Below are positions 8,976 through 19,188 of a stretch of 54,580 bases of DNA, in pieces (within the stretch, counting starts at the first letter, position 1; every line of letters starts with the position of its first letter). The DNA comes from Sphingobium sp. Ant17. GTDB lineage: Bacteria; Pseudomonadota; Alphaproteobacteria; Sphingomonadales; Sphingomonadaceae. The notes beneath the pieces are model-generated. The model was not told the origin of the DNA, made no database searches, and saw nothing but the letters and a program-made list of their open reading frames with translations. The DNA is taken from assembly GCF_000588875.1 (NCBI RefSeq), contig NZ_JEMV01000033.1:1-54580 (forward strand), written 5' to 3'. The position numbers were made by a program, and so were the translations under genes.

Positions 8976-9125
8976 AGGCATTTCGCGCCGGGCGGTAGCC
9001 GGCCGCGAGAGGTAACGGCATGATCTGCCGTTCAGCGTGTCAGCCCGAGGCCTGAGCACTGCGCCAAGAGGATTAAGGTTGGCACGGATGTACGCGGCAG
9101 GAATTTGCGAGCTGGAGGGCTTTGC

Positions 9126-9542
9126 TTATGCGACCAAGGCATGCAGCACGTCGGCACGGCTGATCAGGCCTACAACCCGACCGTCCGTCACTACAGGAAG
9201 CCGTTTGACAGCATGGCATTCCATGAGCTCGATCGCTTCCTCCATGGATGCATCGGATCCGATCGTGATCGGGTCGCGCGACATAATCTCGCCGACGGTC
9301 CGGGATTCTAGCGCGTTGATGCGCGCGTTGGCATCTGCGCCGAAGAGCGCGGTCAGCCGAGCCGGCCGCTCTTCACGCCGGAAGAAATCCCCCTCGGAGA
9401 TAATGCCCTGGAGTTGCCCGCCCCGATCGACCACGGGCAGGGCGCTGATGTGGTGGTTGGCCATGGTTCGTATCGCCTGCGCAAGCGAAGCATCATGCGT
9501 GATCGTCGCCGCCCCGAGGCTCATAACATCGCTTGCTTTCAT
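9126..9542 (-). CDS. Tandem CBS-domain protein
   Basis: A 138-residue protein consisting of two CBS motifs: about residues 1-60 (MKASDVMSLGAATITHDASL to ALPVVDRGGQLQGIISEGD) and about 77-135 (VGEIMSRDPITIGSDAS to VKRLPVVTDGRVVGLISRAD). Such Bateman modules bind adenine nucleotides and act as energy-state sensors; stand-alone forms such as mycobacterial Hrp1 are linked to hypoxia. It has no fused enzyme. It is transcribed in the same direction as the PfkB-type kinase about 60 bases upstream and may be co-transcribed with it. Confidence 0.9.
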   Translation of the reverse strand: MKASDVMSLGAATITHDASLAQAIRTMANHHISALPVVDRGGQLQGIISEGDFFRREERPARLTALFGADANARINALESRTVGEIMSRDPITIGSDASMEEAIELMECHAVKRLPVVTDGRVVGLISRADVLHALVA

Positions 9543-9603
9543 CTTCTCTCTCCGTCCGCTCGATCATTTGCCTGCCGTTGCAGCAAGGTAGGGCGCTTGT
9601 CTC

Positions 9604-10601
9604 TCACGCGCGCTGTGCCTCCGCTGCCCGGCTGCTATGCGCTGCCATATTGATCGAAGCTTCCGCCGGCGTTTCGCCCGGATCGACAAGGACGTACAGC
9701 CGTTCCACCTCATCCCGATGGCAAAGATCAGTACCCGGCGTCAGGACGGCGGCGGCGCCTGCCGCGATTCCATATCGAAAGGCGTCCACCGGATCCCGGC
9801 CGCAAGCCAGCGCGAATGTCATTGCCGCAAGAAAGCTATCGCCGGCGCCGACTGCGCTCTTCGCTTCAACGGGCACTGCGGGCAGCCAGAGGACACCGGA
9901 GCGCTGCGCGAGGAGGCCGCCTTCATGGCCCATGGTCACAGCCACATATTGGGCCTGGTCCTTGTGGACGATGTCCGACGCTGCGTCGCGATGTCGCTGC
10001 GATCTGCCAGTGAACGGCCTACAAGCTGCTGAAGCTCGCCAAGACTGGGCTTGACCAGCAATATGCCGCCGGCGGCGAGGCCCTGCTGGAGTGCGGCCCC
10101 CGAACTGTCTAGAATGAACTCGATCCCGCGAGCCCGCGTCTTCGTCTGCAGGCGGCTGTAGAAATCGTCGGGCACGCCCGGCGGCAGCGATCCGCTCGCG
10201 ACGAGATAATCACATTCGATACCGTCGAGATGGTCAAGGCATGCTTGCCATTCCTGCTCGGTGACGACGGGGCCGCGCGGCACGAACCGGAATTCCTTGC
10301 CTGTTTCCCGCTCATAGACCGCCGTGCTTATGCGGGTGTTGCCTTGGATCGGGATGCGGGAGCGAACCATCTGGTGAAGATCGAGAAGACTATCGAGCGT
10401 AGCGCCGGTGGCGCCGCCCGCGAGATAGTGCGCGCGCGCGGTGCCACCCAGCCGGGCGATGACACGCGCCACATTGATGCCGCCGCCGCCCGGGTCATAA
10501 TGTTCCTGGCGGGCCCGGATCTTGTGAGTGTGAAAGACGCGGTCCGCCTCATAGGCCACATCTATGGCCGGGTTCATCGTAAGGGTCGCAATTCTCTTCA
10601 T
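9604..10601 (-). pseudogene. pfkB: PfkB-family sugar-phosphate kinase, frameshifted
   Basis: The N-terminal two thirds (MKRIATLTMNPAIDVAYEAD, with substrate-binding YDPGGGGINVARVIARLG and YLVASGSLPPGVPDDF) and the C-terminal third (VAVTMGHEGGLLAQ, then the ATP/anion-hole signature SAVGAGDSFLAAMTFALACG) lie in two frames joined near 9985. Adding one C there (gctgcgtcg to gctgccgtcg on the plus strand) restores a continuous protein of about 332 residues with the expected ATAASDIVHKDQAQY linker. The family phosphorylates fructose 6-phosphate, fructose 1-phosphate or tagatose 6-phosphate; the Asp in GAGDSF is the catalytic base. It is either a recent pseudogene or a sequence error. Transcription diverges from the L,D-transpeptidase gene. 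Confidence 0.87.
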
Positions 10602-10808
10602 GTCCGGGAGGTTATCATCGCGAGCCTTGACGTCGGAATAAGTATATGTCCCGAGATGCTCCGCAGTTCGGCTCGCTTGACTGCCATGGCCACCGCGACG
10701 GCTCTGTCACCGCCATACCCCTGTGCAGCTATCGAGTGGGCTTCGGTGCGGACACGGCTCCGTATTGTTCCCTATGTTGTCACGCCCCGGCTTTCGACAG
10801 GAAAAGCC

Positions 10809-11951
10809 ATGAAGAAATTCCTGCTTCTCGCCTTTGCCTGCTTCCTGCCCGCGGCATCCGTCCCCAACCCGCCGCATTGGCACAAGGCGCAGGCCGAACG
10901 CCTCGTCGAATGGCTCGACGCAGCTGCCGACGACGGCCTCGCGCCCGTCAGCAAGGAAGCGCACGTGGTCCGCGCGGCGATTGCGGCCGGTGAAGAGGTG
11001 CGCCTTGATACGGCGGCGACGGCGGCAGCGATCCGGCTGTTGCAGGCTCACCGGACGGGTTGCTGCAATGCGTCCCTGCGCACCGGTTGGCGCATCGCGG
11101 GGGAGCCGCTTGGGGCCGAACCGGCTGCTGCGGTGGCGGCGTCGTTGGCGCGAGACGACCTCGACCGGCTGTTCGGCACGGCGCGCCCCTCGCATCCCTT
11201 TTATTATTCGCTTCGCAAAGCCTATTCGCACGAGCAGGATCCTGCGCGGCGCGCGACAATCGCCGCCAATCTCGATCGTTGGCGCTGGATGCCGCGCGTG
11301 CTCGGAGCCCGCTACCTGCTGGTTAACACCGCGGCCTTCGAAGCGACGCTGTGGGACGGCCGGAAGCAAATCGGCCGCTGGGCGGTAATCGTCGGCAAGA
11401 CCGGCTCGCCGACACCGGTATTCGCCGCAACAGTGACAGGTGTGACGTTCAACCCCTGGTGGGAGATTCCGTCGAGCATCGTCGCGGAAAGCGTCGGCGC
11501 TTTGGTGCGCAACCGTCCTGCCGAGGCGGCGCGCAAGGGCTATGTCGTGCAGGGTGGCCGGTATCGACAGCGCCCGGGCGCAACCAATGCACTCGGGCGG
11601 ATGAAACTCGTCATGCCCAATCCTTACAGCGTTTATCTTCACGACACACCGAGCAAGGGTCTGTTCGAGCAGGATGTACGCGCCTTCAGCCATGGCTGCG
11701 TCCGGGTCGGGGACGCGCTCGGCCTCGCCACGGCGCTTCTTGCGACCGAGCCGGGCTGGGACCGGGCGCGCACGGATGCCATGGTCGCGGCAGGGCGGAC
11801 GGCTACCGTACCGATGGCTGCTCCGGTTCCCGTCTATGTCGCCTATTTCACGGCCGAACCGGACGGCGAAGGCGGTATCCGCTATTTTCCCGACGTTTAC
11901 CATCGGGACCGCGGCATGCCGGTGCCGGGCGAGGAGAATTGTCCCCGATAA
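10809..11951 (+). CDS. L,D-transpeptidase (YkuD-fold, YcbB-like)
   Basis: A 380-residue exported protein. ATG 10809 was chosen because it gives a clean signal peptide (MKKFLLLAFACFLPAASVP). An N-terminal scaffold (about residues 20-190) is followed by the YkuD catalytic domain, with the active-site stretch YLHDTPSKGLFEQD, then FSHGCVRVGDA, whose Cys near residue 297 is the nucleophile. These periplasmic enzymes make 3-3 cross-links in peptidoglycan or attach proteins to it, and are often raised under envelope or stationary-phase stress. It diverges from the pfkB-type gene, with about 200 bases between them for both promoters. Confidence 0.92.
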   Translation: MKKFLLLAFACFLPAASVPNPPHWHKAQAERLVEWLDAAADDGLAPVSKEAHVVRAAIAAGEEVRLDTAATAAAIRLLQAHRTGCCNASLRTGWRIAGEPLGAEPAAAVAASLARDDLDRLFGTARPSHPFYYSLRKAYSHEQDPARRATIAANLDRWRWMPRVLGARYLLVNTAAFEATLWDGRKQIGRWAVIVGKTGSPTPVFAATVTGVTFNPWWEIPSSIVAESVGALVRNRPAEAARKGYVVQGGRYRQRPGATNALGRMKLVMPNPYSVYLHDTPSKGLFEQDVRAFSHGCVRVGDALGLATALLATEPGWDRARTDAMVAAGRTATVPMAAPVPVYVAYFTAEPDGEGGIRYFPDVYHRDRGMPVPGEENCPR

Positions 11952-12073
11952 CCTTTGCAAATTGCGGTGCCCAGCGGGAACATCGACCACGCCCATCGGC
12001 CGAATCTGCGCGAGGCGGCTTAGCGTTCAGACGGCTCCTAGATGACATCACGAAACGGTGAGAGAAGGCATGC

Positions 12074-13531
12074 ATGGCGGACGAAATCGAACTGAAGCTC
12101 GAACTGACGCCGGACGCCGCCGATGCGTTCGAAGCTTCCGCTTTGCTGCCGGCCAATCCTGAAAAGATCGAGCAAGGGTCGGTCTATTTCGACACTCCGG
12201 ATCATGCTCTGGCGAAGAAGGGGTTTTCGCTTCGCATCCGCCGTTCGGGCAGGAAGCGCACGCAGACCGTGAAGGCGGATGGCGCCAGTGCCGCGGGCCT
12301 GTTCGTGCGCTCCGAATGGGAACGCGCCGTCAAGGACGACAAGCCAATCCTCGATGATACGACGCCGGTTCGGGCCATGATCGGCGGCGCGGTCGATAGC
12401 GTCGGTTCGGTCTTCGAGGTGCGGATCGCGCGGCGCGCGTGGATACTGAGGCAGGAGGGCGCGACGATCGAAGTGGTTCTGGACCGCGGCGAGGCGGCGG
12501 CGGGGGACCGAACATCGCCGATCTGCGAGATCGAGCTGGAGTTGAAGGCCGGCGATCCGGCCGCATTGTTCACGCTTGCCCGGCGCATCGATGCGGTCGC
12601 GCCCGTCCGGCTCAGTGTACAGACCAAGGCCGAGCGGGGCTACCGGCTCACCGGACCGGTCACGACGATGGTCAAGGCCGAGCCGATAGCGCTAACCAGC
12701 GACATGACGGCAGCCCAGGCGTTCCAGCATATCGTCCAGAGCTGCGTGCGGCAGTTCCGGTTGAACGAGACGCTGCTGCTGGCCCGCCGGGACACCGAGG
12801 CGCTGCATCAGGCGCGCGTGGCGTTGCGCCGCCTGCGATCAAGCTTCTCAATCTTCAAGCCGCTGATCGGTGGCGACCGCAAAGCGAAGCTGGGCGAGGA
12901 GCTGCGGTGCCTCGCTTCGAGGCTGGGCGACGCCCGCAACCTTGATGTGTTGCTCGAACGCGCCCGATCGGGTCCACTATACGATCGCATCGAGGCGGCG
13001 CGCCAAGCGGCCTATGGCGAGGTCGCGGATGCATTGGCGTCATCGCGCGCGCGGAAGCTGATGCTCGATCTTGCGGAGTGGACTGTGAACGGCGACTGGC
13101 TACATGTGTCCGCCACCGAGGCGGATCGCCATCAGCCGGCGCGAGAATTCGCGGTCGCCGCGCTCGGCCGCTTTCGCCGCAAAGTGAAGAAGGGGGGAGG
13201 TGATCTCGCTCATGCGGACGATGCGGCCCGGCACGAGGTCCGCAAGGACGCCAAGAAGCTGCGCTATGCCGCGGAGTTCTTCGCCGCCCTGTTCGAACGC
13301 AAGCGCGAGAAGCAGCGGTATCGAAGGTTCCTTGCCGTGCTGGAAGAGCTTCAGGACCAGCTCGGTCTGCTCAACGATCTGGCGACGGCGCCGCGCCTGC
13401 TGGAAACGCTAGGAATCGCTGACGATCACGATGCGTCAATGTTGTTGGCCGACGGCAGGAAGAAGGCGTTGCTGAAAGCTGCGGCCGATGCGTATCAAGC
13501 GCTGATCGACACGAAGCGGTTCTGGCGATGA
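12074..13531 (+). CDS. CYTH-CHAD domain protein (inorganic triphosphatase-like)
   Basis: A 485-residue protein. The N-terminal CYTH domain (about 1-200) carries the ExExK signature as EIELKLE and the later acidic/basic tunnel strands (FSLRIRRSGRKRTQTVKADG; ICEIELELKAGD). The C-terminal CHAD domain (about 215-485) has the conserved His-rich helices (LHQARVALRRLRS; HEVRKDAKKLRYAAEFF). The CYTH part of E. coli YgiF hydrolyses triphosphate, and CHAD domains bind polyphosphate granules, so a role in polyphosphate or phosphate stress is likely. GAGAGAAGG lies just before ATG 12074. It stands alone, downstream of the L,D-transpeptidase. Confidence 0.93.
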   Translation: MADEIELKLELTPDAADAFEASALLPANPEKIEQGSVYFDTPDHALAKKGFSLRIRRSGRKRTQTVKADGASAAGLFVRSEWERAVKDDKPILDDTTPVRAMIGGAVDSVGSVFEVRIARRAWILRQEGATIEVVLDRGEAAAGDRTSPICEIELELKAGDPAALFTLARRIDAVAPVRLSVQTKAERGYRLTGPVTTMVKAEPIALTSDMTAAQAFQHIVQSCVRQFRLNETLLLARRDTEALHQARVALRRLRSSFSIFKPLIGGDRKAKLGEELRCLASRLGDARNLDVLLERARSGPLYDRIEAARQAAYGEVADALASSRARKLMLDLAEWTVNGDWLHVSATEADRHQPAREFAVAALGRFRRKVKKGGGDLAHADDAARHEVRKDAKKLRYAAEFFAALFERKREKQRYRRFLAVLEELQDQLGLLNDLATAPRLLETLGIADDHDASMLLADGRKKALLKAAADAYQALIDTKRFWR

Positions 13532-13661
13532 CCGATAGTTCCGGCTCTTGTCGCTGGCGTAGCAACGGATGCCGGCGCAAGCCCTGCTTGCACCAACCAA
13601 CGTGCCTTTATCGGATGGATTGTAGTGGGCGGGACGGGCCGTCTATGCCAACCTGGCCGCC

Positions 13662-14114
13662 ATGACATTGTCCACGCAACTGGGTATCGCAACAGCGGTC
13701 GTCGCCCTGACGGTGCTGGTGCACCTCGTCGGGCTTGGGGCGTTGCTCGCAATTCTGCGCCGACACCGTCACGCATCGAGCCGAATGCTGGCGGCGATGT
13801 TCAACACAGCGGCGATCCTTTTAGCGGCGTTCGGCCTCTTTGCGCTGCATTCGGTCGAGATCTGGATCTGGGCGGGCCTATACCGGTGGCTCAACGCTTT
13901 TCCTGATTTCGAGCAGGCGCTTTACTTCTCCACCTCGACCTATGTGACAATAGGCTACGGAGATCTGGTTCTTCCCCCGGGCAGTCGCATCCTGGGCGCG
14001 ATCGAGGGCGCCAGCGGAATTATTCTGATCGGCTGGTCCACCGCCTTCTTCTTTTCCATCGTTGATCGTTTGAAGCTGCTTGAACGAGGGTTCGAGCATG
14101 ATCGGGCAGAATAG
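13662..14114 (+). CDS. Small two-pore-helix ion channel protein (K+-channel filter)
   Basis: A 150-residue membrane protein with hydrophobic helices at about residues 5-30, 45-70 and 105-135. The pore segment YFSTSTYVTIGYGDLVLPPG contains the K+ selectivity filter TIGYGD. The arrangement fits the ion-channel 2 family, which forms tetramers. It has no RCK/TrkA-N gating domain; the C-terminal tail is short and charged. It could set membrane potential under stress, but the gating signal is unknown. Confidence 0.85.
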   Translation: MTLSTQLGIATAVVALTVLVHLVGLGALLAILRRHRHASSRMLAAMFNTAAILLAAFGLFALHSVEIWIWAGLYRWLNAFPDFEQALYFSTSTYVTIGYGDLVLPPGSRILGAIEGASGIILIGWSTAFFFSIVDRLKLLERGFEHDRAE

Positions 14115-14366
14115 CCTTGGTCAGTCATTCGTGGTCGCGCCTGATGGAAAGGGACGCAAAGTCGGCGCTCATCATCATCATGGCGCCAGCGGGCCGTCAT
14201 GCTTCCCACCCGATCCGCATCCAGAACGTCGCCCAGCCTGGATCGCGACCGGTTCCGGAAAATCTTCATTGACGCCGAAATGGACGGCGTCGAAGCGATG
14301 AACATCGTCAGGCTCGGCGCTGCTATCTCCCAGACGTTGGGCATTGCGCGTTGCCCCTTTTTGCAG

Positions 14367-14549
14367 TCACCTTTCTTTCTCAAGCGACCGCAGCTTCTCT
14401 TCCTCATCGCGAAGGAGTTTGCGGATTTCATCATGCCTGTCGCGATGGGCGGCATTGTGGAGAAGCGCCTGGAAGCGCAGGATATTCTGGTTGTGCGCCC
14501 AGGATTGCTTCTCGAAGTCGCTCCGACCGTTCCCGCCCTCACGCGCCAT
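14367..14549 (-). CDS. Small charged protein of unknown function
   Basis: A 60-residue frame starting MAREGGNGRSDFEKQSWAHN and ending in a strongly charged helix (IRKLLRDEEEKLRSLEKER) that looks coiled-coil forming. GGGAG is suitably placed upstream of the ATG. No family was recognised. It lies about 200 bases downstream of the Crp/Fnr gene on the same strand, with a perfect 7-2-7 dyad about 115 bases before its start. The longer overlapping frame on this strand runs antisense to the channel gene and was not preferred. Confidence 0.5.
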   Translation of the reverse strand: MAREGGNGRSDFEKQSWAHNQNILRFQALLHNAAHRDRHDEIRKLLRDEEEKLRSLEKER

Positions 14550-14662
14550 TTGTAACGCTCCCGTTAGCGACCTGCCTACGGGTGAGCGGAGCGCCGCTGG
14601 CGGCTATCCTATCGACTCAGCGTGTCGGAGTGCACAGAGTGATGATCGTTCGCGCACGCGTC

Positions 14663-14678
14663 TGTTCGATGTCGAACA
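14663..14678. promoter_or_regulatory. 16-bp dyad, candidate operator
   Basis: TGTTCGA and TCGAACA are perfect complements separated by TG. The dyad lies between the 3' end of the Crp/Fnr gene and the 60-residue gene read on the same strand. It matches neither the FNR consensus (TTGAT-N4-ATCAA) nor the CRP consensus (TGTGA-N6-TCACA). It is inferred to be a regulator-binding site. Confidence 0.4.
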
Positions 14679-14749
14679 TAGCATGAGCGTTTCCGAACCT
14701 TTCCCGAAAAATCAGCCGCCCGGCTGCGTTTCCGGACCGAACAATCGAT

Positions 14750-15436
14750 TCATCTCTGCGGTGGTCTCGGCGTAGCATTCGCATGAGTCTCCTCGAGACC
14801 CGCCCGGTCGACGATCGTAATGATCCCGCGTACATAGTCGATGTATCCCGCCCGATGGAGCACCTTGGCGGTCAGCGAGACGCTGGAGCGGGTGGTTCCA
14901 AGCATCGTCGCGAGGAATTCGTGGGTGAGCGGAAAGGTGTCGGCAAGCGCACTGTCATGGCTCGTCAGCAGCCAACGACAGCAGCGCTCCTCGAGCGTAT
15001 GCAGTCGGTTACAAGCCGCAGTCTGCGCGAGCTGGCCAAAGGCGAAGCGCCAGTACCGCTCCATCATCCGCCTCAGATCGCGATCCCGCTCGAGCTCGCG
15101 CGAAAGGAAAGTTCGGCTGATCTTCAGCGCGCTGCCCGGCACCTGCACCATCGTCTCGGTGATCGCGACATCGACGCCGAACAGCGCATTGGAATCGGTG
15201 ATGCCCTCGAGGCCGATCGCGCCCACTTCGACGGAGCGGCCGTCGCGCATCACCTTGACCATCGAGACGATGCCCCGGTTTACGAAATAGAGATGCTGGA
15301 TCAACCCGTTAACATGATCGATGACGGCCCCCGACTCCGTCCGAATAAGCTCCATCTCGGGCGTCAGCCGGGCGAGCGTTGCCGGAGGCAGCGCGAGCAA
15401 AAGGCGGTTGGTGATTGGCTCCCTTTCACTGACCAT
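14750..15436 (-). CDS. Crp/Fnr-family transcriptional regulator
   Basis: A 228-residue protein starting MVSEREPITNRLLLALPP. ATG 15436 was chosen because it overlaps the end of the receiver-domain gene, a coupled arrangement; an upstream in-frame ATG exists. The N-terminal cyclic-nucleotide-type beta-roll (about 10-125) is followed by a helix and a Crp-type winged helix (FPLTHEFLATMLGTTRSSVS, recognition helix SSVSLTAKVLHRAG). There is no N-terminal Cys cluster, so it is not a classical Fe-S FNR. The ligand is unknown. Pairing with a receiver protein and genes for low-energy metabolism suggests a stress or oxygen-limitation switch. Confidence 0.92.
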   Translation of the reverse strand: MVSEREPITNRLLLALPPATLARLTPEMELIRTESGAVIDHVNGLIQHLYFVNRGIVSMVKVMRDGRSVEVGAIGLEGITDSNALFGVDVAITETMVQVPGSALKISRTFLSRELERDRDLRRMMERYWRFAFGQLAQTAACNRLHTLEERCCRWLLTSHDSALADTFPLTHEFLATMLGTTRSSVSLTAKVLHRAGYIDYVRGIITIVDRAGLEETHANATPRPPQR

Positions 15437-15854
15437 CGTGACGCGCTCCGCCTGACTGACGGTGCGCATGCAAGAGACGGTCGATAGTGTCACCGACGGC
15501 TCCTTCGCGAAACGGCTTCTCGATCACCGCCCCAAAGCCGAGGCTGGCAGCTCGCTCCTGAAGGTCTGGGGTGGAGTAGGCGGTAATCAGTATGGCGGGT
15601 CCATTCCAATCCCGCGAACGCAGGCGCGACAAAATCTCGAAGCCGTCGAGTTCGTCGAGCCGATAGTCCGCCACCAGGCAGGCAGCGCTTATGCAAAACG
15701 GATCGTCGAGCAGCGTCTTTCCGCTCGCGTGCGCCCTCACGTCATAGCCCCGCGCCTGCAAGACCAGCTGAAGCGATCGCCTGACGGCGGGATCGTCCTC
15801 TGCAAGCAGGATCTTCGGCTGTCCCGAATCCGAAACAGTGTTTCGGTATGGCAT
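15426..15854 (-). CDS. Single-domain response regulator (receiver domain)
   Basis: About 142 residues from ATG 15854 (MPYRNTVSDSGQPKILLAED); another ATG 30 bases upstream is possible. The receiver fold has the acidic pair in LLAEDDPAVRRSL, the phosphorylated Asp in CLVADYRLDELDG, the Thr/Ser switch ILITAYS and the Lys of VIEKPF. No output domain follows, so it acts through partners, possibly the Crp/Fnr protein encoded immediately after it with an 11-base overlap. No histidine kinase gene is in the window. FixJ/NtrC-type receivers are the closest in appearance. Confidence 0.9.
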   Translation of the reverse strand: MPYRNTVSDSGQPKILLAEDDPAVRRSLQLVLQARGYDVRAHASGKTLLDDPFCISAACLVADYRLDELDGFEILSRLRSRDWNGPAILITAYSTPDLQERAASLGFGAVIEKPFREGAVGDTIDRLLHAHRQSGGARHDGQ

Positions 15855-15905
15855 GTCGTTCCGTTCGGAGAGGAGATATTGCATCGCTCCCGATACCGGG
15901 CCCAC

Positions 15906-16192
15906 CTACGCGGTGCGTTACGTAAAGCCCCGGATGGGGCGTCATCAGTCCCGCGCACCACTTCGGACAGGCGCCAGACGCTCAGTTCGTGATGGCCCGC
16001 GACCACCTCGCTTGTGTCGGAATTTGTGCTGCGGTCACGTCCCCGGGGATGTGACCGCGGCGATCTGCTCGCGCCACTCTACCGCGCGGTGCCGGGGGCT
16101 GCGGACCAGTGAACTCTGGCTCGCAAAGCGACGACGTTGAGGGAACATACCAATCTGCTGCGGTCTCTCGATGATGTAACGCCTGCGGACAT
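15906..16192. other. Divergent intergenic region between receiver gene and P-type ATPase
   Basis: About 290 to 370 bases, depending on which ATPase start is right, with no convincing gene. It must hold the promoters of the receiver/Crp operon (minus strand) and of the ATPase (plus strand). The palindrome at 16031-16058 is its most obvious structure. Confidence 0.5.
16031..16058. promoter_or_regulatory. 28-bp palindrome between divergent genes
   Basis: GCGGTCACGTCCCC and GGGGATGTGACCGC are inverted copies with one mismatch (A for C) and no spacer. There is no T-run, so a terminator is unlikely. Its place between divergent transcription units suggests a shared operator. No known motif was matched with confidence. 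Confidence 0.5.
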
Positions 16193-16228
16193 ATGATTGG
16201 TCATGCTTTCCGGGCAGCGTCCGGAAGA

Positions 16229-19188
16229 ATGAAAGGATCGCGAATACCAGTGGCGATTTCGATACATCATCACATTCCGGGTCGAACGCGATTGCGGTTT
16301 TCTCCATGGCCTGCCGATGACGCGTTACGGCGTTTCCGAAGCAGATTGGTGGCTCGCGGTTGCCGTGTAGGGGAGGGCAATGCCTTCTTGGGCAGCATGC
16401 TTGTCGAACATGATCCCGCAGTGACCATTGCCGCCATCGTCTCCTGGTTGGAGGAATCGGCGCCGATCGAGGCGGCCGCCGAGCCAGATGACCGGCTTTC
16501 CCGCTCCGGTCCGCGGCGACCGAGGCTTTTGGACGAACCGCCACTGGAGAGTGACGCCATTTTCCGTTCGCGGGGTGAGGATATCCTCGAGCTGTTGCGT
16601 AGCGGGGCGGACGGTCTTTCTGCGAACGAGGCGCGCCGCCGGCTCGCCGTCTACGGGCCGAACCAGACTCCGCCGCCGCTCGGCCGCTCGCAGCGGGATA
16701 TGGTCGCGGCGCAGTTCACGGGCTTGCCGGTGGCGCTGCTGTTCGGATCGGCGGTTCTTTCCTTCGCCACCGGTGGCCTGCTGGACGCCGCTTTGACGAT
16801 CGGCGTCGTACTCGCCAACGCCGCCATCGGCTTCTCTTCGGAAAATGCCACGGAGCGCCTTATCCGCCGCCTGTCGCGGCCGACGGAGCATATGGCGGAG
16901 GTCCAGCGTGACGGCAATCGCCTTACGGTGCTCGCCGCGACGATCGTGCCCGGCGATATCCTCGTCCTCGCGCCGGGCCAGTTCGTGCCCGCCGATGCCC
17001 GAATTCTCGAATGCCGGGATCTGACGGTGGATGAATCGACGCTGACGGGCGAGAGCCTGCCAGTTCGAAAGCACGCCAAGGTGCTGGACCAGGCGCCGGC
17101 CGGAGTCGCCGACCGGCACAATATCGTCCACGATGGAACGATCGTCAGCGGTGGAGACGGGCGCGCAGTCGTCTTTCGTACAGGCAGCGGCACGGAGGCC
17201 GCACGAACCCGCGCCTTGATCGATCTGGCGCGTCCGCCCCGACCCGTCATCGAGGAGGAGCTCACTTCCCTCAGCGGCCGTCTCGCATTGCTCTGCGTCG
17301 GCGCATCGAGCGTTGTGTTCCTGGTCGGGCTACTGCGCGGCGAGCCACTGCTGGCCATGGCGCGAAGCGCGGTCGCGCTCGCCGTCGCTGCCATTCCCGA
17401 GGGTCTTCCGGCCATCGCGACCACGACACTTGCGCTGGGCGCAAGGGCGATGGAGCGCGAGCAGGCTTTTGTTCGGGCGCTGCCCGCGGTCGAGGCCCTG
17501 GGCACCATCGACACCATCTGCCTCGACAAGACGGGAACCCTGACCGAGAACAGGATGGCGGTCGTGGCGGTCGCCATCGGAGAAGAGGTTCGGCGGACTT
17601 CGGCGGACGGACATGGCCATGGCTCGGACACAGATTTGCTGCGGGCCATCGCCGAGGCCGTAGCGCTGTGCAATGAGGCAAATCTGGCTATGCAGACGGG
17701 ATCCTCCACCGAGCTGGCGCTTCTTCGCTTTTCCAGCGACGTCGGCATCGACCCCGATGCCGTTCAACAACAGTCGCCGATAGTGGGCCTCCAGAGCCGG
17801 GATCAGGCGCATCGATGGATGGCGACAGCGCATCGCCGCAACGGCGCGGATTATGTCGCGGTCAAGGGCGCGCCGGACGAATTGCTCGCGCTTGCCGCCC
17901 ACGAACTGACGGAGGATGGGCTTCGGCCGCTCGACGAGGAACGGCGTTACCGGATCCTTGCCACCAATGAGACGCTCGCCCGGGAAGGCTTGCGGGTGCT
18001 CGGCGTTGCGAGGAAGGAAGGTGATCTTCGCGACGGATTGCCGGACGACCTCGTCTGGCTGGGCCTCGTGGCGCTCGCTGACCCTGTCCGCGCGGAGGCG
18101 CAGGAAGCGGTCGAGATCTTTCACCGCGCCGGCATTCGAACGATCATTATCACCGGAGATCAGCCGGCCACCGCGCTTTCGGTCGCCGAAGCGGTCGCCG
18201 TGTCACGGACCGGCATCATCCCCGTCGTGGACGGCGCGAACCTTGCGGATCTCGACGATCAGGCGCTTGGCGCTTTGGCGCTCCGGACGTCGGTCTTCGC
18301 CCGTATCAGCCTAGTGACAAGCTGCGCATCGTCCGCGCGCTTCAGGGCGCGGGCCGGCGCGTGGCGATGATCGGGGATGGCGTCAACGACGGTCCCGCGC
18401 TCAGGGCTGCTGCGGTAGGCGTCGCCATGGGAAGGCAGGGAACCGATGTCGCGCTCGAGGTGGCGGACATCGTGATCGCCGACGATGATTTACGGGCGTT
18501 GGCACGGGCGATCGCCCGCGGGCGCGCGACCGATGACAGCATCGGCGCGGCCACCCGCTATTTCCTGTCGACGAACCTGTCGGAGGTGCTCCTCATGCTC
18601 GGCGAAACCCTGCATGGCCGGGGCGGGCTCGAAACGCCGATGGAGTTGTTCTGGCTCAATCTGGTGACGGACATCATGCCAGGTCTGGGGCTGGCGATGG
18701 CCGAGCCGCGAGGCGACGTGATGACACGCCCCCCGCGCACTGCGGATGCGCCGCTGTTCGGCCACGACGAGCTTCGGGATCTTGGATTCGACGGCGCGCA
18801 CCTCGCTGCGTCGGCGTTGACCGCCCATCTCATCCTGTTGGCGCGCAAGGGCGCCGGACCACAGGCACGCGCGGCGACCTTCATAACATTGTCGCTGGCG
18901 CAGTTTGCCCACGCCTGGGGGCTGCGTGACCGGACGCCCGGATCGGTCGCAGGTCGAGTGGTATCGGAGATACGGCTTGGCGGCGCATTGGCAGCGGCTT
19001 GCGGACTGCTTGCCGCGCCTTTCCTGATCCGGCCACTGCGAACGCTGCTCGGGCTGGGTGTGCCCGGTCCGGGCGACTTGGCGCTCTCCGCCGGGCTGGC
19101 GGCGACCTCTTTCGGCATCGGCGAACTGCGACGGTCTCAGCGAATGAACGTTCGCAGTGGCCGGGCCATCGTCAGGGTGGCGGCCTGA
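16229..19188 (+). pseudogene. P2-type cation-transporting ATPase with N-terminal HMA2-like domain, frameshifted
   Basis: The first frame encodes an HMA2-like N-terminus (IPGRTRLRF; about residues 8-75), the cation-ATPase N-domain (GLSANEARRRLAVYGPNQTP), the actuator motif LTGESLP, the helix-4 motif PEGLPA typical of P2 (Ca/Mn-type, not CPx heavy-metal) pumps, and the phosphorylation motif DKTGTLT. The frame breaks near 18311. Adding one C (agcctagtg to agccctagtg) yields the expected [10 protein letters not shown] and joins the second frame with [11 protein letters not shown] and the C-terminal helices ([12 protein letters not shown]). The intact protein would be about 985 residues. The start is uncertain: ATG 16193, ATG 16229 or GTG 16250. 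It faces an HMA2-like and a DUF5132-like gene convergently and overlaps the first by 52 bases. Confidence 0.88.

Noticed and set aside
13955..14542. A 195-residue minus-strand frame extending across the ion channel gene
   Set aside because: Half of it is antisense to the channel; the shorter 60-residue frame beginning at 14549, in a different frame, is more credible.
14663..14678. A LexA or FNR box
   Set aside because: The sequence does not match the alphaproteobacterial LexA box (GTTC-N7-GTTC) or the FNR consensus.
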